Source: Liolophura sinensis
Taxonomy: Eukaryota; Mollusca; Polyplacophora; Chitonida; Chitonidae
DNA length: 64,000 bases
Assembly: GCF_032854445.1 (NCBI RefSeq)
Contig: NC_088302.1
Location: 15,123,338 to 15,187,337, forward strand
Reading direction: 5' to 3'
Part shown: one piece after another, positions 59,301-64,000 of the stretch
How positions within the stretch are numbered: position 1 is the first letter of the stretch
Layout of the letters: each line of letters begins with the position of its first letter
Position numbers and translations under genes: made by a program
Notes under the pieces: model-generated
Seen by the model: only the letters and a program-made list of their open reading frames with translations
Databases searched by the model: none
What the model was told of the DNA's origin: nothing

Positions 59301-61640
59301 CTCGAGCACAGCGTAAAATAGCAATCAAGTAAATCAAATAAATTAAAAATGCTCTGTGTTACGAAAGTGACAAATTTTGTTTTGATGTACAATATGTATT
59401 AAAATTTTTTTGGGTGTTATTGCTTTTGACAGGTTCTTCAGTATTCTGAAAAAGAAATGAAAAAGATATGCAGTGAGTTGGAACTTAAGTTTCAATCCAA
59501 TCTGCTGATTAAAGAAAAGTCATGGCATGAGAATTATCAGCAAATGGAAACAGAGATGAAAGAAAGACAGGCAGAAATGGAGCAAGAGTTAAAAGCCCAG
59601 CTGGCAGAAGCTAACCAAAAGTTGAAAGATGCACAGGCCAAAGAGGCTGAGCAGGAAAGCTTATTACAGGTCATGAAGTGAGTCTGTATGGCCGGGGTTT
59701 GACAGTGGCTTAACATTAAACGATACATGAAACGTTTGAAAGATTTGATATCTTAATATGTTAGAATTTAGACATGTGGCATCAGATATGGAAGTACAAA
59801 ACAGTGTTTTTGTTTTCTTGGGGCATAAAAATGGCTTTAAACTACAGGTTTTCTAATGCCCCAGAGGTCAGTCCAGAAATTAAATAACCTGCAGTGATAA
59901 CGTCCTCAATAATAGCTTCCAAAACAACCTTGTTATGGGGAGAGCCAGAATTGGGTTACGCTTAGCTGTTCTCATGTTCCCAGTATGTTCATCCATGATG
60001 TTATTTTTTAATATTCCTTACCACTAATGGAAACTATGCATGAAGGAGGGTTCATTAAGAAATAAACCTTAAATATGAATTTTTTTTTCTTGATTTTGTT
60101 GGCATATCTGTCTATCTTCATTTTCCACGCTCTTTGCTTCATAGCACCTTGTCATGTGTCCTTTTCTTGTCCTTTTCTAAACTTTTCTTGTTTATATAAG
60201 CATATATATTATTATATAAAAAATATTTTGTGACAAAATCACGATTCATCACTTTTCATTGAGCTGTGATTATTTCAGTGGTATGGTTGAGAAATGATTT
60301 GGGTCACCCAAGAATTCAGGTATTTCCATATTTCATGAGTAAGGTGACTTGTGGGAACTAAGGCTAGAATGTAAGATAACAAATACCTTTGTTGATTGTT
60401 TTTTGCGCAGGGTGGTAGTGAGCGACTATGCAAATACGTTGGCGGAAGTTATTGGTAAGTATGGCTGCTGACTTCAATTCCAGTGGCAATGACAAAGAAG
60501 TCTCTCACCAGTGCGGTCGCTGTGAGTTCAAGTCCAGCTCATGCTAGCTTCCTCTCCGGCCGTGCAGGGGAAGGTCTGGCAGCAACAAATGTGGACCCAT
60601 AATTATAGGCTATTGAATGAAAATGTGCTGATGTGGATGAGTTCAATTTTTGTGTGGCGCTGTCATTTCCATCACGCAAAAGTAGAACAAGTATTGTGTA
60701 CCAAACATCAATCAGTTCAACTAGGGCACAAAATTTAGTGGCCGAAAAATGAAATTTGACACAAATATAAAAGATACTAAAACTTGTCATATTTTTTATG
60801 AATGGCGCATAAATTTTCTATGTCCTAGAATGATGTCACAGTAAATTCCTGCGGCTAATACCGGCATGCAATATAAAATACATACAGCGCAGTCGCCACA
60901 ATGTTAAAAGATAGGCAAACATGGAGGGTGTTTAATAAAGTGTGAATGCAGCATTTTTTCCGCTTGTGATGCTCATTGTGATGTGAGTGAAACATTGTTG
61001 GATGCAATACTGAACACCAGTCAAATCAATAAATTTAATTTATACTTGTCGTTTTAGCTCTTGGAGAGAAAGACAAAGCTGACTTCCAGAAGACCTTGTC
61101 TGATAGTGTTCTACAAAAGGAAAAGGTAAGCACTTGTGCTGAGAAGGTCAGCCAGCAAAGGTATTGGTGGTGTCCGGTTTTCACTGAGGCATTGAGTATA
61201 ATTTTGGTCATGGCATTCATATATCCTGCCCACCATAATGCTGGTCGCTGTCGTAGAGGTGAAATATTGTAGAGTACGGTGTAAAACACCAATGAAATAA
61301 ATAAACATGGAAAAATTTGTTTGTTTCTTGTGAGTCATTTTGGAAAATAAGGCTTTTCTTTTTACTTTCCATATCAATAAGTAAAAACAAAGTGCAATGA
61401 TAAAATATATATTCTGTTTTTTTTTTTTTTTTCACGAAAATTTATCTTAAAATTGTACACAACATACCTGTAAATGTTCTGTAGCTGTCACCAAAACTGA
61501 GCTTCTGGTTGTTGTTGATTTTTCAAACGTGATCTCTTGTGTTGCAGGCTATAGAAGATGCAGAGGCGGCAGATAAGATGTTTAAGGACCTGCACGTTCG
61601 CTACGAGAAGCTCAGATCTGCAGTTGAACTACAGCAGAAG
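48482..61640 (+). CDS. Transforming acidic coiled-coil (TACC) family protein, 3' exons beyond window
   Basis: Family role: centrosome and spindle protein that recruits XMAP215/chTOG and stabilises microtubules, regulated by Aurora A. Exons: 48482-48586, 50425-50600, 50916-53827, 55298-55365, 55859-55940, 56314-56383, 56923-57049, 58031-58072, 59433-59677, 60411-60454, 61058-61125, 61548-61640; 1344 codons, all in phase. The 2.9 kb exon carries about 20 DPFKxKSxxxNSP motifs and a basic, SP/TP-rich region (53070-53650). Then come LEKVGSGQ and SLYYKFDPL, hallmarks of animal TACCs, and from exon 59433 the coiled-coil TACC domain (VLQYSEKEM to VRYEKLRSAVELQQK). The ATG at 48482 is the first in an exon starting at 48459. 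The frame is open upstream to that acceptor, so an earlier start is possible. The rest of the coiled coil lies outside. Invertebrates usually have one TACC gene, so no paralogue number is given. Confidence 0.9.
48690..48935 (+). repeat. SINE-1 copy with shared 3' flank
   Basis: The 5'-truncated SINE-1 (CCAGCAACCTGTGGATGG to GGCGTAAAACACCAATTAAA) is followed by about 100 bp (AAAAATTTGTTTGTTTCTTG, AAATAAGGCTTTTCTTT, CCATATCAATAAGT) that recurs after another SINE-1 at 61220-61402. Confidence 0.8.
50795..50892 (+). repeat. SINE-1 3' end fragment
   Basis: CACCATCGTGTCAGTGAAAT, TTGAGTATGGCACATAACGC and AATAAATAAATA, ending 23 bp before the acceptor of the big TACC exon at 50916. Confidence 0.65.
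51928..52906 (+). repeat. 78-bp coding minisatellite (26-residue repeat) in TACC exon
   Basis: One diverged unit plus about 12 consecutive units of 78 bp encode DPFKTKSMVANSPLSAARS plus VNTEDVE with small changes. Units are almost identical in DNA, including synonymous sites, so they are recently expanded or homogenised. Older, diverged single motifs flank the array: DPFKCKSKIMNSP, DPFKPKLQLCNSP and DPFKPKSQIANTP upstream; DPFKTKSKVANTP, DPYKTKSKVTDSP and DPFKSHNQIGNSP downstream. Confidence 0.95.
54149..54350 (-). repeat. SINE-1 copy with target-site duplication, head truncated
   Basis: Reverse-oriented A/T tail (TTTATTTATTTATTTATTTG), conserved body and part of the head ending at GACCGCATTGGT. 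Flanked by the direct repeat TAATGGGATAAAGA at 54135-54148 and 54351-54364. Truncated inside the tRNA-like head, as expected from incomplete reverse transcription. Confidence 0.92.
54805..54965. repeat. 24-bp minisatellite, about 6.5 units
   Basis: Unit GAAACTGAAAACTTGTCTTC plus TGTG, with variants GAAACCG and GAAATTG. TACC intron between 53827 and 55298. Confidence 0.9.
55490..55682. repeat. ~63-bp degenerate tandem repeat, 3 units
   Basis: Each unit carries TACAGAAAACA or similar, a CTATCACCATGGTGACCACT core (second copy diverged) and a CTTCTGTGAATCC-like end. The CACCATGGTG core is itself palindromic. TACC intron. Confidence 0.7.
56585..56825 (+). repeat. SINE-2 copy with internal duplication
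   Basis: GATTGGCCCAGTGTCAG, TGTCATGTCTGGTGTTTTC, then the segment GCAGCATGGACTTGCC appears twice with variation, followed by AAGAAGACATAGTATATGTA and CACACACCTGATGACACC. TACC intron before exon 56923. Confidence 0.8.
57750..57965. repeat. MITE-like element, copy B
   Basis: The left end ATTCCACAAAGACATTTCTG with GACTTAAGTCAAAATTT matches the reverse complement of the right end TTGACCTAAGTCAAAATTGG with CTTTGTGGAAT. About 210 bp, related to 23715-23905. It ends about 65 bp before exon 58031. Confidence 0.65.
58074..58735. repeat. ~104-110-bp tandem repeat, 6 units
   Basis: TGATTGTCTGAATACAGGCA begins units at 58091, 58201, 58309, 58419, 58523 and 58629. Units are almost identical and differ mainly in the number of CAGACA steps (GAGACAGACACACAG, GATAGACACACAG, GACAGACAG). 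The array starts almost directly after the donor of exon 58031-58072. Confidence 0.95.
58795..59100 (+). repeat. SINE-2 copy
   Basis: GATCAAACCTGGGTAGGGTC, AAATGGTACTTGTTGCTGC, GTGTCTTCGGCATAATG, GAGGACACAATATATGTACA, CTCATATGACTGAAAAATTG and an ACGTAAAACCACGAGCATAC end. The A-box head is missing. Confidence 0.8.
59106..59345 (+). repeat. SINE-1 copy directly after a SINE-2
   Basis: CGGCGAAATGACCCAGGAGC, GTGAGTTCAAGTCGAGCTC, CCTGCAACCTGCGGATGG, GTGAAATATTCTCGAGC and AATCAAGTAAATCAAATAAA. The first part of the head is missing. Confidence 0.85.
60478..61033 (+). repeat. SINE-1 split in two pieces in TACC intron
   Basis: The head and early body lie at 60478-60590 (CTCACCAGTGCGGTCGC, GTGAGTTCAAGTCCAGCTC, CTCTCCGGCCGTGCAGG). 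A tail lies at 60968-61033 (GTGAGTGAAACATTG, GTCAAATCAATAAATT). About 380 bp of unrelated sequence lies between; either an insertion into one SINE or two partial copies. The tail stops about 24 bp before exon 61058. Confidence 0.6.
61220..61402 (+). repeat. SINE-1 3' end with the same flank as 48690-48935
   Basis: CCCACCATAATGCTGGTCGC to GGTGTAAAACACCAATGAAA, then AAAAATTTGTTTGTTTCTTG, AAATAAGGCTTTTCTTT and CCATATCAATAAGT, as at 48830-48935. Confidence 0.8.
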
Positions 61641-64000
61641 GTAAATCACCTAAACATTCGCCTGTGACTAAATTACTCAGTTTCTTGATTTTCACAGTTC
61701 TGCTGATTTTAGAAAGGGTGTTTTGTTTTAATGTTTGTTTAGTCAGGATGACATTTTTATGCTGGAAAGATGTAAGTTTCAGTATCAAAGACAATATTTT
61801 ATGACTTTCATTTCCCCCTAATAATGGGCTTTGGTCAAATACAGTAATTATAGACATGACAATTTGTAGTATCTTCAATATGTAGTTGGTACTGGCCATT
61901 TGAACAATTATGGGTACGGCCAAAGGTGGTAGACCACATACAGGTTGACCAGTGTCCGTGTAGCTGGGGTACTGTGTGGGGTGTCCTGTGTGGTGTCTCC
62001 GACATGGCTTTCCATTCAGATAACGGTGCCTGGATGAGGGCAGTGATATCAATCTGCTATAATAGATACTCTAATGGTATGATCAAACCCTAGCTTGGTT
62101 CAATTAAACATTGAGGTCTATTTTCAACAATTTCTGATATTCACCTGCCTCAGTGTTTAGGTGTTGAATTAAAACACCCGGCAGGTTCGTTCTGCAGAGT
62201 GCCTTGCCGTTGAAGTTTGCTTTTACATCCTCTCCAAAATGGCGGCAGACACTGATCTCTTGTGTGGACTGAGTGGAGATGGGTCTTTTCGATCACTCCT
62301 GCAAGTTTCAATCAATTTGAGGCTAGCTATGTGCAGAAAACATCACAAAATGTTGCCTTTTCTCTCTGCCAAAAGGCGGTGTGCATGCGTGACGCATCGG
62401 ATGCATCCAAAATCTGAATTATGTGTGAGCCAACAGACAGAAAACATGGATAAAAAAGCAGTTATGCACACGATAGCAGCAAGCTGTTAAAATTTATTTT
62501 TCTCACTCGACTGACTGAGCAAATTGTTCTTTCTATTCTACATCCATGATGACTGATGAAATCATCTTTAAAGTTGTTATTTGACTGATTGCGTGGTCTT
62601 GTCTTGTTAGGTTGATTTCCGTATCTTTAGCTGCAGGGTTCTGAAAATTTTGGTACAACCGATTTGCCATGACAACACAAAGTTATTGAGATGAGAAAAA
62701 TGGAAATGTTTGTGTGGATTTCAACAACATTTCGACTGGGAATGGATTTACACTTGTAGGAATGGTAATAAAGGTGCTATTCTCTGTAATGCGCACAATA
62801 AATTGGCGCATGCCGCCGTTTTGGAGTGGATTTAATGGCCAGCTTCATTCTGCAGTGTCTTGCGGTATGGACTTACCTCGTTCTTGAACTCAACGGTTAA
62901 ACGTTGAGGCAGGAAAATACCAGAAATTGTTGAAAATATAATTGATCTAACCCTAGCTCTGAGATCGATTGGCCATATTCCAGGCTTAGCTGCCACATGA
63001 ACTACTGAGATCGATTGGCCATATTCCTGGCTTAGCTTCCACATGAACTCCTGAGATCGATTGGCCATATTCCTGGTTTAGCTGCCACATGAACTCCTGA
63101 GATCGATTGGCCATATTCCTGGCTTAGCTTCCACATGAACTCCAGAGATCGATTGGCCATATTCCTGGCTTAGCTGCCACATGAACTCCTGAGATTGATT
63201 GGCCATATTCCTGGCTTAGCTGCCACATGAACTCCTGAGATCGATTGGCCATATTCCTGGCTTAGCTGCCACATGAACTCCTGAGATCGATTGGCCATAT
63301 TCCTGGCTTAGCTGCCAGATGAACTCCTGAGATCGATTGGCCATATTCCTGGCTTAGCTGCCACATGAACTCCTTGGAATCATTGTATTCATTAATTGTA
63401 TTCACTATCCTGGAACTGGGTCCTGTCGTCTGCGCTGTCTCAAAGTGTCAGAGCAGGTGCATCAAGCAGGATATATAACAGGTGTTCCATGATCTTAAAA
63501 TAATTCTGAATTCATGTCACCTCATTATGCGGGAATAATACCACAGACTATAATGTCGCAGTTAACACACACCAGAACTTCGCAAACTGCCATTTTTGAA
63601 TAACGTAACTTTGTTAAATGGGTGCTATTTCCGAAATTAAGATCATCTTCAGTGTTCATGATAGATTTCTTCTGTTCAATAGTAGAGAAAAATTTAGGTT
63701 AAGATACTCACACAAGTTGTCATTTGTCCTCTTAATGGTCAACATGGTTTTATTTGAACCCCAAATCTTTTGCGTGTTTATCATTTTCTCAACGCTGCTG
63801 AGTGCAGCTGTCTTCAACTGAACATGGTAGTTAGCAAAGTTTGGCTTGCTGCAAATCCGCCAGGTACATATGTGATAATTTTGACGTTATGGTCTTTATT
63901 ATTCACGAATAACTGATACGAAGACAGAATTACCGTAGCCTTAAAGAAAACAATGTTTCTGTAGCATGTCATACAGCTTTGACATATTGAGGACAGCACA
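61641..64000. other. TACC intron running off the window
   Basis: The next TACC coiled-coil exon should follow 61640, but none is recognisable to the window end, so the intron is at least 2.3 kb. It contains a diverged SINE-2-like stretch near 61905-62095 and the 46-bp minisatellite at 62961-63375. Otherwise nothing is seen. Confidence 0.5.
62961..63375. repeat. 46-bp minisatellite, 9 units
   Basis: Unit GAGATCGATTGGCCATATTC, CTGGCTTAGCTGCCACATG, AACTCCT. Starts at 62961 and 63007 show the 46-bp step. Variation is limited to single bases (TGCC/TTCC, CACATG/CAGATG). Confidence 0.95.

Noticed and set aside
62961-63375. Regularly spaced direct repeats resembling a CRISPR array
   Set aside because: Units are contiguous with no unique spacers, and the DNA is clearly animal nuclear sequence; it is a minisatellite.

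Overview
The window is animal nuclear DNA: intron-rich genes with GT-AG introns of about 0.1-3 kb, AT-rich spacers, and many short interspersed and tandem repeats. The protein sequences look like a lophotrochozoan, most likely a mollusc. This is inferred from overall protein similarity and the style of the tRNA-derived SINEs; no database was searched. All gene identities come from recalled family sequences. The exon models were built by reading splice sites and checking that every junction keeps the reading frame.

Layout: (1) 1-21,283, plus strand: HSD17B4, the peroxisomal multifunctional enzyme type 2, from the middle of its dehydrogenase domain to the stop, 17 exons, ending in the peroxisomal signal AKL. 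(2) 22,411-26,843, minus strand, tail-to-tail with HSD17B4: SSR2 (TRAP-beta), complete in five coding exons, with a probable 5' exon near 28.7 kb. (3) 31,872-35,734, minus strand: NUDT12, the peroxisomal NADH diphosphatase, complete in six coding exons. (4) 36,766-40,705, plus strand, head-to-head with NUDT12: KRTCAP2, an oligosaccharyltransferase subunit, complete in five exons. (5) 48,482 to beyond 61,640, plus strand: a TACC-family centrosomal coiled-coil protein with a 2.9 kb exon carrying an expanded 26-residue repeat. Its last exons lie outside the window.

Two of these genes act at the ER translocon (SSR2 and KRTCAP2) and two in peroxisomes (HSD17B4 and NUDT12). As I recall the human map, each pair is also chromosomally linked there (1q22 and 5q), so the window may hold two old synteny pairs side by side.

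The rest is repeats. SINE-1 is a tRNA-derived family with more than 20 copies, two of them with clear target-site duplications. SINE-2 is a second tRNA-like family. Others are a 5'-truncated Penelope-like element inside an SSR2 intron, several inverted-repeat or MITE-like elements, and about ten minisatellites. The most unusual are a 51-bp array of about 48 units in HSD17B4 with a 22-unit higher-order step, a 51-bp array in NUDT12 apparently built from that gene's own 5' splice site, a cluster of four palindromes in KRTCAP2 intron 1, and an antisense promoter-like stretch (CRE, CCAAT, TATA) inside HSD17B4 that may drive a small unrecognised gene.
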